Source: Albimonas marina (lineage in GTDB: Bacteria > Pseudomonadota > Alphaproteobacteria > Rhodobacterales > Rhodobacteraceae). From it: a stretch of 64,000 nt of DNA. Under the pieces are notes generated by a model. The model was not told the DNA's origin and searched no databases. It worked only from the letters and a program-made list of their open reading frames with translations. The DNA lies in contig NZ_JARHUC010000001.1 of the NCBI RefSeq assembly GCF_029223255.1, positions 792,470 through 856,469 of the forward strand. Direction: 5' to 3'. Of the stretch, positions 18,144 to 26,051 are shown piece after piece; position 1 is the first letter of the stretch, and each line of letters opens with the position of its first letter. Both the position numbers and the translations under genes were made by a program.

Positions 18144-19274
18144 TCAGCCCCCCATGCCCATGCGCGCCAGCCAGCCGCGCTTCGCCGCCGGCCGCGGGCG
18201 CGCGGCGGCGATCGCCGCCAGGTCGTCGCCGCCCGCCAGGATGCGGGCGATGGTCTCGTCGGTCACCGCGGCCGAGCGAAAGTCGTTCTCGACCTCGCGC
18301 AGCGCGCCGTCGCCGGCCAGCGAGGCGGTCACGAAATCGTCGATCTGGTTCGAGTATTCCTCGCCGCGGAGGTAGAACCAGCTCTGCCGGGTCAGGTCGG
18401 TGGTGTAGCGCACGTTCCAGCCCTCGTCGTAGTCGGGCAGGGCGGGGTGCTTCTCGCGCAGGAACAGGCGGCACTCCTGCCGGTCGGCGAAGAGCTTGCC
18501 GTTGGTGCCGGAGATGGTGACCGAGGTCGACATCTTGCGGTGCGACTCGTCCGACCAGTTGACCGAGAGCTGGGCGCTGACCCCGTCGGCGAAGCCGAGC
18601 GTGGCATAGACCTCGTCGTCGGTGTCGGCCGAGAAGATCGAGTTCAGCACGCAGCCCGTCACCGAGGTCGGCCGTCCGAACAGCCAGTTCAGCAGGTTCA
18701 GCGGGTGGGCGGCGTAGTCGTAGAGGCAGCCGCCGCCCTCCTCCTTCGTGGTCCGCCAGGTGGAGCGCTTGGGGCGCAGGACCACCGGCCCGTAGGCCTC
18801 GGCCAGCGCGTGCGTCGGGCGGCCGAGCGCGCCCGAGGCGAGGATGCGCTTCATCTCCTGGAAGGCGCCGACGTAGCGGTAGTGGTAGCCGACCTGGGTG
18901 ACGAGGCTGGCGGCCTCGCCCGCCTCGGCCAGCGACAGCGAGTCGGCCGGGTCGAGGCAGAAGGGCTTCTCGCAGAAGACATGCAGGCCGCGGTCGAGCG
19001 CCTTGCGCACCATCGGCGCGTGCAGGCGGGAGGGGGTGGCGATGACCACCGCGTCCAGCCCGCCCTCGGCCAGCATCTTGTCGAAGTCCTTGTAGATCGT
19101 GTTCGAGACGTAGCGCCCCAGCGTGTCGACCAGGTAGCCGGTCGCGTCGCAGATCACCGTCTCGGTCCGCGGATGGGCGTTGACGAGCGCGAAGTGGGAC
19201 AGGCCCATCTTGCCCAGGCCGACGACGCCGATGCGCAGGGACTCGGCGCTGGCGCTGGCGGGGGAATTCGACAT
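18144..19274 (-). CDS. Gfo/Idh/MocA family oxidoreductase
   Basis: A 376-residue NAD(P)-dependent oxidoreductase. The Rossmann motif GVVGLGKMGLSH is near residues 16-27 and the catalytic lysine is in CEKPFCLD near residue 106. The C-terminal half has the YDYAAHPLNLLNWLFG block, typical of enzymes acting on UDP-sugars such as 3-oxidation or epimerisation steps. This is the third family member in the region and heads a probable three-gene operon with the unrecognised protein and the WecG/TagA-like glycosyltransferase. The start at 19274 gives a short polar lead before the Rossmann strand. Confidence 0.92.
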   Translation of the reverse strand: MSNSPASASAESLRIGVVGLGKMGLSHFALVNAHPRTETVICDATGYLVDTLGRYVSNTIYKDFDKMLAEGGLDAVVIATPSRLHAPMVRKALDRGLHVFCEKPFCLDPADSLSLAEAGEAASLVTQVGYHYRYVGAFQEMKRILASGALGRPTHALAEAYGPVVLRPKRSTWRTTKEEGGGCLYDYAAHPLNLLNWLFGRPTSVTGCVLNSIFSADTDDEVYATLGFADGVSAQLSVNWSDESHRKMSTSVTISGTNGKLFADRQECRLFLREKHPALPDYDEGWNVRYTTDLTRQSWFYLRGEEYSNQIDDFVTASLAGDGALREVENDFRSAAVTDETIARILAGGDDLAAIAAARPRPAAKRGWLARMGMGG

Positions 19275-19363
19275 TCAGATGTATCCGCGTTCAGTGGTCC
19301 GGGGGGCGCGGCGCACGCACGACGCCCCGTTGTATGATCGAGAGATGAACGAGGCGCAAAGCG

Positions 19364-20410
19364 CTATTTCCGCGCAACCTCCAGTCCATCGCCGGCTTTC
19401 TTGGATGCTCTGTATTCGATGATCGTTGCGGGCCGGCGCAGCAGTCGAGCGAAAACGTAGCGCAGCACGCCTTGCGCCTCCGCGAACTTCCCCAGGGTGA
19501 AGAAGATTGCCGTCTCCCACGCGTCGCGCCCCCAGCCGCCGCGGCGCGCGAGGCGCACCACCTGCAGCGGCCACGCCAGCCCCAGCGCCAAGAACGCCGG
19601 GTGAATGAGCGCAGCCATTGCAAGCACGAAGGTCGGCAACGCGATGCCCCAGACCACCGCCCGCATGAGGCCTGAGACGTTGTAGCGTTCCGGGGTTGCG
19701 CCGTGAATCGCCGCGCCTTCCGCCCACGCATAGCCAGCGCGGCGCATCCGGGTCCACCATTGGCCGAAATGATGCATGTCGGCGTCATGAAGAGCCATTT
19801 CGGCGTCGATGCGATGGATCTCCCACCCAACGGTGCGCATCCGGAGACAGAGTTCCGGTTCCTCGCCGGCGATCAGGCGGGGATCGAAGCCGCCGGCGGC
19901 CTCGAACGCGGAAAGCCTCATCATGGCGATGCCTCCACAGGCCTTCGCGAGGCCTACGGGCGTATCCCACTCTCGATTGCACATGCGATTGTAGATGGAC
20001 GCCTCCGGGAAGCGCTCGCGCAAGCGGCCGCAGGCGACGGCGGCGACGGGACGGTCGATCATGAAAGCCCGCGCGGTCGCGATCCAGTCGGGGTCCATAA
20101 TGCAGTCGCCGTCGATGAACTGGATGAACTCGGGCGCCGGCTCGCCGACGGCGTCGCACTCGGACAGCAAGCGGGCGACGCCGGCGTTGCGGGCGCGAGC
20201 CGCGGTGAACGGACGGCTCATGTCCAGCGTCTCGACGATCGCGCCGCGCATTGCAGCGGCCTCACGGCTGCCGTCGGTGGATCCGGAATCGACGTAGACG
20301 ACGCGGGAAACCTGCCTGGCGAGCGAATCGAGGCACGCGAGCAGGCGTGCGCCCTCGTTGCGCCCGATGGCGACCGCGGCGACCCGCCCGGATGATGCGG
20401 TCTGGTCCAT
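19364..20410 (-). CDS. Glycosyltransferase family 2 protein, membrane-associated
   Basis: A 348-residue GT-A glycosyltransferase. It starts close to the first strand (VAAVAIGRNEGARLLACLDS) and has VVYVDSGSTDGSREAA near residue 37 and the metal-binding FIDGDCIMDPDW near 98-109. GGFDPRLIAGEEPELCLRMR near 170-190 carries the expected catalytic acidic residues. One or two membrane helices follow (residues about 240-275). The ATG at 20410 is chosen because longer in-frame extensions upstream are proline/arginine-rich. Codon use is slightly less GC-biased than the flanks. It likely adds a sugar in the same polysaccharide pathway. Confidence 0.9.
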   Translation of the reverse strand: MDQTASSGRVAAVAIGRNEGARLLACLDSLARQVSRVVYVDSGSTDGSREAAAMRGAIVETLDMSRPFTAARARNAGVARLLSECDAVGEPAPEFIQFIDGDCIMDPDWIATARAFMIDRPVAAVACGRLRERFPEASIYNRMCNREWDTPVGLAKACGGIAMMRLSAFEAAGGFDPRLIAGEEPELCLRMRTVGWEIHRIDAEMALHDADMHHFGQWWTRMRRAGYAWAEGAAIHGATPERYNVSGLMRAVVWGIALPTFVLAMAALIHPAFLALGLAWPLQVVRLARRGGWGRDAWETAIFFTLGKFAEAQGVLRYVFARLLRRPATIIEYRASKKAGDGLEVARK

Positions 20411-20614
20411 GCCCCCCCACAGGTTCGGCGCCCGGGCCCCATCCCGCGCGCCGGGCGCACCATAGCCGCGCGGGGGCCTTCGCGGAAGCGGGGGCGGCGC
20501 ATGCAGGGGGCGGGCCAGACGTCGCGGGGGAGGGGCGCGATTCTTGTTAACTTTTTGGAAAGGTTGACGGGACTCCACTGGACGCCAAGTGCGGGCGCGA
20601 CGGAGGAGGCGGCC

Positions 20615-21796
20615 ATGCGAAGGCGGGCGGCGACGGAGGACGGCGAGGGGCAGATCCTGTCTATCGACCTGCTGCGCGCGCTGGCCGCCGTCGCGATCGT
20701 GGTCTTTCACTACAAGAACTTCTTCCGGGGCTACGGGATCGAGAGCCAGGCGACGCTCGCGGACCTGAAGGCCCTGCAGTGGTTCGAGGCGCTGGGCCTC
20801 CTGACGCGCCACGGCTCGCTGGCGGTGATGCTGTTCTGGATGATCTCGGGCTTCGTGCTGCTGCACGCCTACGGCGCCCGGGCGGGGCGGATCTCGGGGC
20901 GGGCCTATGCGGTGAACCGGGTCTCGCGGCTCTATCCGCTGCATCTCGCGACCCTGCTCGCCGTGGCGGCGATCCAGGCAGTTTCGATGCGGTTGACGGG
21001 GGGCTGGCAGATCTACCAGAACAACGACCTCGCCCATTTCGCGATGCAGCTGCTGTTCGCGTCGAACTGGTTCACCGAGGCGCAGTCCTTCAACGGGCCG
21101 ATCTGGTCGGTCTCGGCCGAGATCGTGGCCTACGGGGCGTTCCTGGGGTTCCTGCGCATGGGCGCGCCCTCGCTGCCGCGCATCGGGGCCTTCGGGCTGG
21201 GGTTCGGCGTTCTGTTCGCCGCGACCGGGCTGATGCCGGCGTTGTGCGGGGTGTACTTTTTCGCGGGCTGCGCGGCGCATCGGGCGTGGCGGCTGGGCGC
21301 GGCCTGGAGCGTGGAGCGCTCCGCGGCTTTCGCCCTCGCGGGGGGGCTCGCCTGGGGCGCGGGCTGGGCGGCGCTGGAGGCGGCGGCGCCCGGCATGGCG
21401 GCGCGGATCCCGCTGACGCTGCTCGTGCTTCCAGCCTTCGGCCTGGGGCTTCTGGCGCTGGCTTTCGCCGAATCCCTCCTGCGCCGCCGCGCGCCGGGGG
21501 GCGCGGCGCTCCGCCTGCTGGCGGGGGCGAGCCGCGCGGGCGACCTGACCTACGCCAGCTACTTGCTGCATTCGCCCTTGCAGATGCTGTTCCTGCTCAC
21601 GGCCGCGACGGGGGCGGTTCCGCTCGAGGCGGTGCTGTCGCCGGCCTTCGCGGCGGGATACCTCGTCGTCGTCTTCGGCCTGTCCTGGCTGGCGTTCCGC
21701 GGGTTCGAGCGGCCCGCCCAGGCTTGGCTGCGGGCGCGGCTGTCGTCGTCGGCGGCAAGGCCCCGGTCCTTCGCGCGGCCGGCGGCTTCGGGCTGA
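20615..21796 (+). CDS. Acyltransferase 3 family membrane protein
   Basis: A 393-residue multi-pass protein with about ten helices. It opens with ILSIDLLRALAAVAIVVFHYKNFFRG, the acyltransferase-3 signature with the R and H thought to be needed for acyl transfer. These enzymes O-acetylate or otherwise acylate surface polysaccharides and lipids at the inner membrane. The ATG at 20615 follows GGAGGAGGC closely; earlier in-frame codons have no such site. It lies divergent to the glycosyltransferase gene and 137 bases upstream of the ABC transporter gene on the same strand, so the two may be cotranscribed. Confidence 0.9.
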   Translation: MRRRAATEDGEGQILSIDLLRALAAVAIVVFHYKNFFRGYGIESQATLADLKALQWFEALGLLTRHGSLAVMLFWMISGFVLLHAYGARAGRISGRAYAVNRVSRLYPLHLATLLAVAAIQAVSMRLTGGWQIYQNNDLAHFAMQLLFASNWFTEAQSFNGPIWSVSAEIVAYGAFLGFLRMGAPSLPRIGAFGLGFGVLFAATGLMPALCGVYFFAGCAAHRAWRLGAAWSVERSAAFALAGGLAWGAGWAALEAAAPGMAARIPLTLLVLPAFGLGLLALAFAESLLRRRAPGGAALRLLAGASRAGDLTYASYLLHSPLQMLFLLTAATGAVPLEAVLSPAFAAGYLVVVFGLSWLAFRGFERPAQAWLRARLSSSAARPRSFARPAASG

Positions 21797-21933
21797 TCCC
21801 CGGGCGGGGCGGGAGGGCCGCGTCGCAATGCAACGGGGTCGCGGCGCGTCGTCGTCTTCATTTTCCTGAAGGATCCGCGGTATGACGCTGCGGGGAGCGG
21901 CCCGGCGTGGGGCGACGAGGGATTGGACGACGA

Positions 21934-23736
21934 ATGCTGGCTGTGTTCCGCAAGCTGATGTACCTGCTCGACGCGCGGGAGCGGCGACGCTTCCGCCTGC
22001 TGGTCGTGCTGGTGATCCTGATGGGCGTCGCGAACATGGCCGGCGTCGCGGCGATCTTCCCGCTGATCGGGGTGATGGCCGAGCCCGGCCTGATCGAGAC
22101 CAACCCCTGGCTGGCCCGCGCGAACGCGCTGCTGGGCTTCGAGGAGCCGCGCAGCTTCATCCTGGTCATGGGCCTGGCGGTCTTCGTGATCTTCACCGGC
22201 GCGATCGCCATCCGCGCCTTCACCGCCTGGGCGCTATATCGGTTCGGCTCCTACCGCGAGTTCTCGATCACCACGCGGCTCCTGCGCAGCTACATGTCCC
22301 AGCCGCACGAGTGGTTCCTGGGCCGCCACAGCGCCGATCTGACAAAGGCGGTGCTGAACGAGGTGGGGCAGATGGTCAACGGCGTGCTCTACCCCTCGCT
22401 AGACCTGATGGCCAACACTTCGATCGTGACCGCGATGGTCGTGTTGATGATCTTGGTGAACCCGTTCGCGGCGCTGCTGATGGCTGCGGTAGTGGGCGGG
22501 GCCTACGTCCTGATCTTCTCCCGCGTGCGCAAGCGGGTCGCGCTGATGGGCGAGCGGCGCTTCGAGTCCCAGGGTCTGCGCTATCGCTTCACCCAGGACG
22601 CGATGATGGGCGCGAAGGAGCTCAAGGTGCTGGGGCTGGAGCAGGGCGCGCTCGACCGGTTCGATCGTCCGGCGATGATCTACGCCAAAGCCCAGGCCAG
22701 CAGTCGGATCCTGGCCGAGGTGCCGCGCCATTTGCTGGAGGGCGTGGCTTTCGGCGGCATGATCCTGGTGCTGCTGCTGCTGATGGTGTCCGAGAACGGG
22801 AATCTGTCGCAGATCCTGCCGGTGATCGGCATCTACGCGCTCGCCGGCGCGCGGATGCTGCCGGCGATGCAGCTGGTCTATCGGTCGATGTCGCAGATCC
22901 GCTTCAACGCCAGCGCGCTGAACTCGGTCTACGACGACATCAAGTCGGCCGAGACGCGCAGCCTGCCCTCGGGCCCCGCGCCCGAGCCGCTGCATCTGCG
23001 CGAGCGTCTGGCGCTGGAGGCGGTCGACTACAGCTATCCCAACGCCGAGCGCACGGCGCTGGAGGCGCTGACCATCGAGATCCCCGCCCACGCTACCGTC
23101 GGCATCGTCGGCGGCACCGGGGCGGGCAAGTCGACCGCGATGGACATCCTGCTGGGCCTGCTGCCGCCGCGGGGCGGCGCGCTGACGGTCGACGGCCGCA
23201 AGGTCGAGGGCGAGGACATGCTGCGGGCCTGGCGCCGCTCGATCGGCTATGTGCCGCAGCACATCTTCCTGATCGACGCCACGGTGCGCGAGAACATCGC
23301 CTTCGGTCTGAAGTCCGAGGACATCGACGACGCCGCCGTCGAGCGGGCCGCCCGCATGGCCGAGCTGCACGACTTCGTCGTGAACGAGCTGCCGCAGGGC
23401 TACGAGACCCGCGTGGGGGATCGCGGCGCGCGTCTCTCCGGCGGCCAGCGGCAGCGGGTGGGGATCGCGCGGGCGCTCTACCACGATCCCGACGTGCTGA
23501 TCATGGACGAGGCGACCTCGGCGCTCGACAACATCACCGAGCGCGCGGTGATCGACGCGGTCGCGCGGCTGGGCGGCAGCAAGACCATCGTGATGGTCGC
23601 CCACCGGCTGTCGACGGTGCGCAACTGCGACCGGATCTTCCTGCTGGAGCGCGGGGCGGTCTCGGCCGCGGGGACCTACGACGAGCTGATCGAGCGCTCC
23701 GACACGTTCCGCGAGATGGCGCTGGGCACGTCCTGA
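21934..23736 (+). CDS. ABC transporter, fused permease and ATP-binding protein (exporter type)
   Basis: A 600-residue half-transporter with a six-helix membrane domain (residues about 20-310) and an ATPase domain. Visible motifs are Walker A GGTGAGKST near 394, the signature LSGGQRQRVGIARAL near 500, Walker B VLIMDEATSALD near 525, and the H-loop VMVAHRLSTV near 552. Exporters of this type in glycan clusters flip lipid-linked oligosaccharides, as MsbA or PglK do. That role is inferred from the setting. It would act as a homodimer in the inner membrane. The GhsA-like spike gene follows after 172 bases. Confidence 0.92.
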   Translation: MLAVFRKLMYLLDARERRRFRLLVVLVILMGVANMAGVAAIFPLIGVMAEPGLIETNPWLARANALLGFEEPRSFILVMGLAVFVIFTGAIAIRAFTAWALYRFGSYREFSITTRLLRSYMSQPHEWFLGRHSADLTKAVLNEVGQMVNGVLYPSLDLMANTSIVTAMVVLMILVNPFAALLMAAVVGGAYVLIFSRVRKRVALMGERRFESQGLRYRFTQDAMMGAKELKVLGLEQGALDRFDRPAMIYAKAQASSRILAEVPRHLLEGVAFGGMILVLLLLMVSENGNLSQILPVIGIYALAGARMLPAMQLVYRSMSQIRFNASALNSVYDDIKSAETRSLPSGPAPEPLHLRERLALEAVDYSYPNAERTALEALTIEIPAHATVGIVGGTGAGKSTAMDILLGLLPPRGGALTVDGRKVEGEDMLRAWRRSIGYVPQHIFLIDATVRENIAFGLKSEDIDDAAVERAARMAELHDFVVNELPQGYETRVGDRGARLSGGQRQRVGIARALYHDPDVLIMDEATSALDNITERAVIDAVARLGGSKTIVMVAHRLSTVRNCDRIFLLERGAVSAAGTYDELIERSDTFREMALGTS

Positions 23737-23765
23737 ACGGGCCGGGCGGTCTGCGCGACGTCGGC

Positions 23766-23782
23766 GTAAACGAGATCTAAAC
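23766..23782 (+). promoter_or_regulatory. CtrA-like half-site pair upstream of the spike genes
   Basis: The sequence GTAA, seven bases, CTAA(AC) matches the CtrA consensus TTAA-N7-TTAA with one change in each half. Seen another way, TAAAC occurs twice, 11 bases apart, about one helical turn. It sits in the 172-base gap before the GhsA-like gene, in an unusually AT-rich stretch. CtrA is known to control gene transfer agent production in Rhodobacter. Match by eye only. Confidence 0.35.
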
Positions 23783-23908
23783 CATACCGCCCCCATGATG
23801 GCGGAGCGCGCGGCCGACCCCTCGTCCGGGGTCCGCCCGCGCGTCTTCCTGTTCCGAGCCATGTCTGCGCCCCTCCCGGCGCGACCGGGACGGCGCCGGG
23901 AGTCCGCC

Positions 23909-24175
23909 ATGCAGAATCCTTTCGACGACCGCGTCCTCGCCCTGTCGGGGCCGGCCCGCGACTACCTTCCCGTCACGCCCAGCGACGCCGATCCCCTGCC
24001 GCAGGTGGCCGTGGGGCTCTACGTCGAGGTCGGCGGCCGGGTGAGCTTCGTCTCCGAGGCCGGCTTCACCCGCGACGTCGAGGCCGCCGACAACGGCTGG
24101 ATCCTGTGCGGCATGCGCCAGGTGCTGGCCACCGGCACCACCGCCTCGGGCCTTCACGCCCTGATCGTCGTCTGA
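23909..24175 (+). CDS. ghsA: GTA/phage spike base protein, RCAP_rcc01079 (GhsA) family
   Basis: An 88-residue protein with the family pattern: NPFDDRVLALSGPARDY, then VTPSDADPLPQVAVGLYVEV, and a final ATGTTASGLHALIVV. In Rhodobacter capsulatus the related GhsA forms the base of the gene transfer agent head spikes, which bind the cell's polysaccharide capsule. The ATG at 23909 follows GGGAG by six bases; longer in-frame starts are arginine/proline-rich. The next two genes follow closely in the same direction. No other phage structural genes are nearby, which fits the GTA arrangement, where spike genes lie away from the main cluster. A prophage remnant is the alternative. Confidence 0.8.
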   Translation: MQNPFDDRVLALSGPARDYLPVTPSDADPLPQVAVGLYVEVGGRVSFVSEAGFTRDVEAADNGWILCGMRQVLATGTTASGLHALIVV

Positions 24176-24185
24176 GGCCGCGCGC

Positions 24186-24350
24186 ATGTTCCGCGGCCTG
24201 TTCGCGCGCCTGGGCGCGATGATGCGGCGCGGCCCCGGCGGGCCGCGGCTGACCAACGACGACGGCGTCGTCCTGGCCGAGGGCCGACAGGCCCCGGCTC
24301 CGCGGCTTTCGAACGCGGACGGATCGATCACGGCGGAGGCGCGAGACTGA
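24186..24350 (+). CDS. 54-residue protein between spike genes, duplicated motif
   Basis: A small gene that starts ten bases after the spike-base stop and whose TGA overlaps the ATG of the next gene by one base (TGATG), so it is very likely translated as part of the operon. The N-terminus is basic and hydrophobic (MFRGLFARLGAMMRRG). It is followed by two copies of a 13-residue motif: PRLTNDDGVVLAE and PRLSNADGSITAE. I recognise no family. The repeated pattern suggests a structural linker or adaptor between spike base and spike, which is inference from position only. Confidence 0.65.
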   Translation: MFRGLFARLGAMMRRGPGGPRLTNDDGVVLAEGRQAPAPRLSNADGSITAEARD

Positions 24351-26017
24351 TGGCCACCCTTCCTGCCCTCACCTATTTCTGGCGCCCCGTCGGCGCCGCC
24401 GACGACGCCTGGACCGAGGCCCCCGGCGGATCCTTCCAGCCGGGCGCGGGCGTCGAGGTCGAGGTCGTCAGCCTCGGCCCCTCGCGGGCGCGCAGCATCG
24501 TCGCCGACACGACGCCCGCCGCCGGCGCGCTGGCCGCCCAGGACCTGCAGGCCGGGACCTCGGGCGTCATCGACGCGGGCGCGGTCTTCACGGGCGCCAA
24601 CCTGGTCTTCGCGCTCCTGGATGCGCCGGGCTGGGCCTCGATCGACCCGGACACGGGCGCGATCGCCTGGAGCGCTCCGGCCGCCCCGGGCGCGGCCGGG
24701 ACCTGGCGGGTCCGCGCCGGCAACTCCTCCGGCGCCGCCGAGATCGCCTTCGCGGTCGAGGTCGTCGCGACCCCGGCGTCGGTGGAGTGGTCGCCCGCGG
24801 GCGACATCTTCCCGGTGAAGGCCTACTACACGCCCGCGACGGGCGAGTTTTCGACCGACTACGACGCCGCGGCCTACGCGTATGCCGGGCCGAACGTGCT
24901 GCACGTCAGCGCCTCGGCCGGGGACGACGGGACCGGCGACGGCTCCTCCGGCGCGCCCTACGCGACCATCGGCAAGGCGATCCTCGAGGCCGGCGCGGCC
25001 GAGACCCGGATCGAGATCGCTGCCGGCCGCTATCCCGAGAACCTGGGCGTGATCTCCGGCAAGACCCTGACCCTGATCGGAACGGGCGAGGTGATCGTGG
25101 GGGCGTTCCTGGGCTCGGCCGACGTGACCTGGACCGACGGCTCGGGCGTGGCGGGGGCCGGGGCGTGGAAGGCGACGCCCGCCAGCGGCTCGGTCTCCAA
25201 CATGATCGACCTGACGCTGACCCGGCTGGGGCGGCCCCAGGTCGCCCTGCGCCGGCAGGGCAACGCGATCTTCCAGGCGGCGCTGGATGCGGGCGTGCCG
25301 GCGATCTGGACGGGGTCGAGCCTCGCCTACATCGCCGCCTCCGATCGCCGCGACATCCGCGGGGAGGAGGACGCGACCATCGTCCTCGTCTCCTCGACCC
25401 CGCACACGGTGACGCTGGCCTCGAGCGCCATCTACGTCCGGGGCGTCATCTTCGCGGGCGTCACGCTCGGCGGCGATGCGGCGAGCGCGTTCGTCGCCGA
25501 GGACTGCGTGATCTGCTCGGGCGGTGGGGCGGACAACACCGACTTCGCCGGGGGCGCGACGATCTACGTCGGCTGCCTGATCGGCGGCGGCTTCACCGGC
25601 GACGCCTGCGACTACGGCGGCGGCGTGGGGGTCGAGATCGGCTGCGTGGTCGGGCTGTGCGGGTCGAACTCGGCCAACAACGCCTCGACCGGGCACGGCT
25701 CCGCGGTGCTGTCGATCAACTCCGTCTACGAGGGCGCCTCGCGCACGGTGAACGACATCGGCGCCGGCGTGCGGGTGATGGGCGGCTGCACGGTGGGCGG
25801 CTTCCAGATCGACGACGCCGCCAACATCATGGCGGGGCTGTCGGGCGCCACGCACGCGATGACGATGCACCTGGCGGGGATCACCCACCACCCGGACGCG
25901 GTCACCGACCTGTTCGTCGGCGACGGCGGCTCGGCGACGGTCTACGACGACTACGCCGGCTGGACCGTGACGACCGAGGGGACGGGCGCGGTCGCGGCCG
26001 GCACGCTTCCGTCCTGA
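24350..26017 (+). CDS. Putative GTA spike (GhsB-like) right-handed beta-helix protein
   Basis: A 555-residue protein without a signal peptide. Residues 1-150 look like a beta-sandwich (Ig or cadherin-like): FALLDAPGWASIDPDTGAIA followed by AGTWRVRAGNSSG. From about 180, VLHVSASAGDDGTGDGSSG and APYATIGKAI begin a pectin-lyase-like parallel beta-helix with many short G/A/V-rich turns, as in phage tail spikes that bind or cut polysaccharide. It lies directly after the spike-base gene, as ghsB follows ghsA in Rhodobacter capsulatus. The likely role is capsule recognition by GTA particles. Whether it has enzymatic activity cannot be seen. Confidence 0.7.
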   Translation: MATLPALTYFWRPVGAADDAWTEAPGGSFQPGAGVEVEVVSLGPSRARSIVADTTPAAGALAAQDLQAGTSGVIDAGAVFTGANLVFALLDAPGWASIDPDTGAIAWSAPAAPGAAGTWRVRAGNSSGAAEIAFAVEVVATPASVEWSPAGDIFPVKAYYTPATGEFSTDYDAAAYAYAGPNVLHVSASAGDDGTGDGSSGAPYATIGKAILEAGAAETRIEIAAGRYPENLGVISGKTLTLIGTGEVIVGAFLGSADVTWTDGSGVAGAGAWKATPASGSVSNMIDLTLTRLGRPQVALRRQGNAIFQAALDAGVPAIWTGSSLAYIAASDRRDIRGEEDATIVLVSSTPHTVTLASSAIYVRGVIFAGVTLGGDAASAFVAEDCVICSGGGADNTDFAGGATIYVGCLIGGGFTGDACDYGGGVGVEIGCVVGLCGSNSANNASTGHGSAVLSINSVYEGASRTVNDIGAGVRVMGGCTVGGFQIDDAANIMAGLSGATHAMTMHLAGITHHPDAVTDLFVGDGGSATVYDDYAGWTVTTEGTGAVAAGTLPS

Positions 26018-26051
26018 GGCGCGGTCCGCGTCGCGAGGCGAGGGCCGGCGG

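Noticed and set aside
23795..23908. Upstream ATG start for the spike-base gene
   Set aside because: It would add 38 R/P-rich residues; the ATG at 23909 has GGGAG in front and begins the NPFDD family start.
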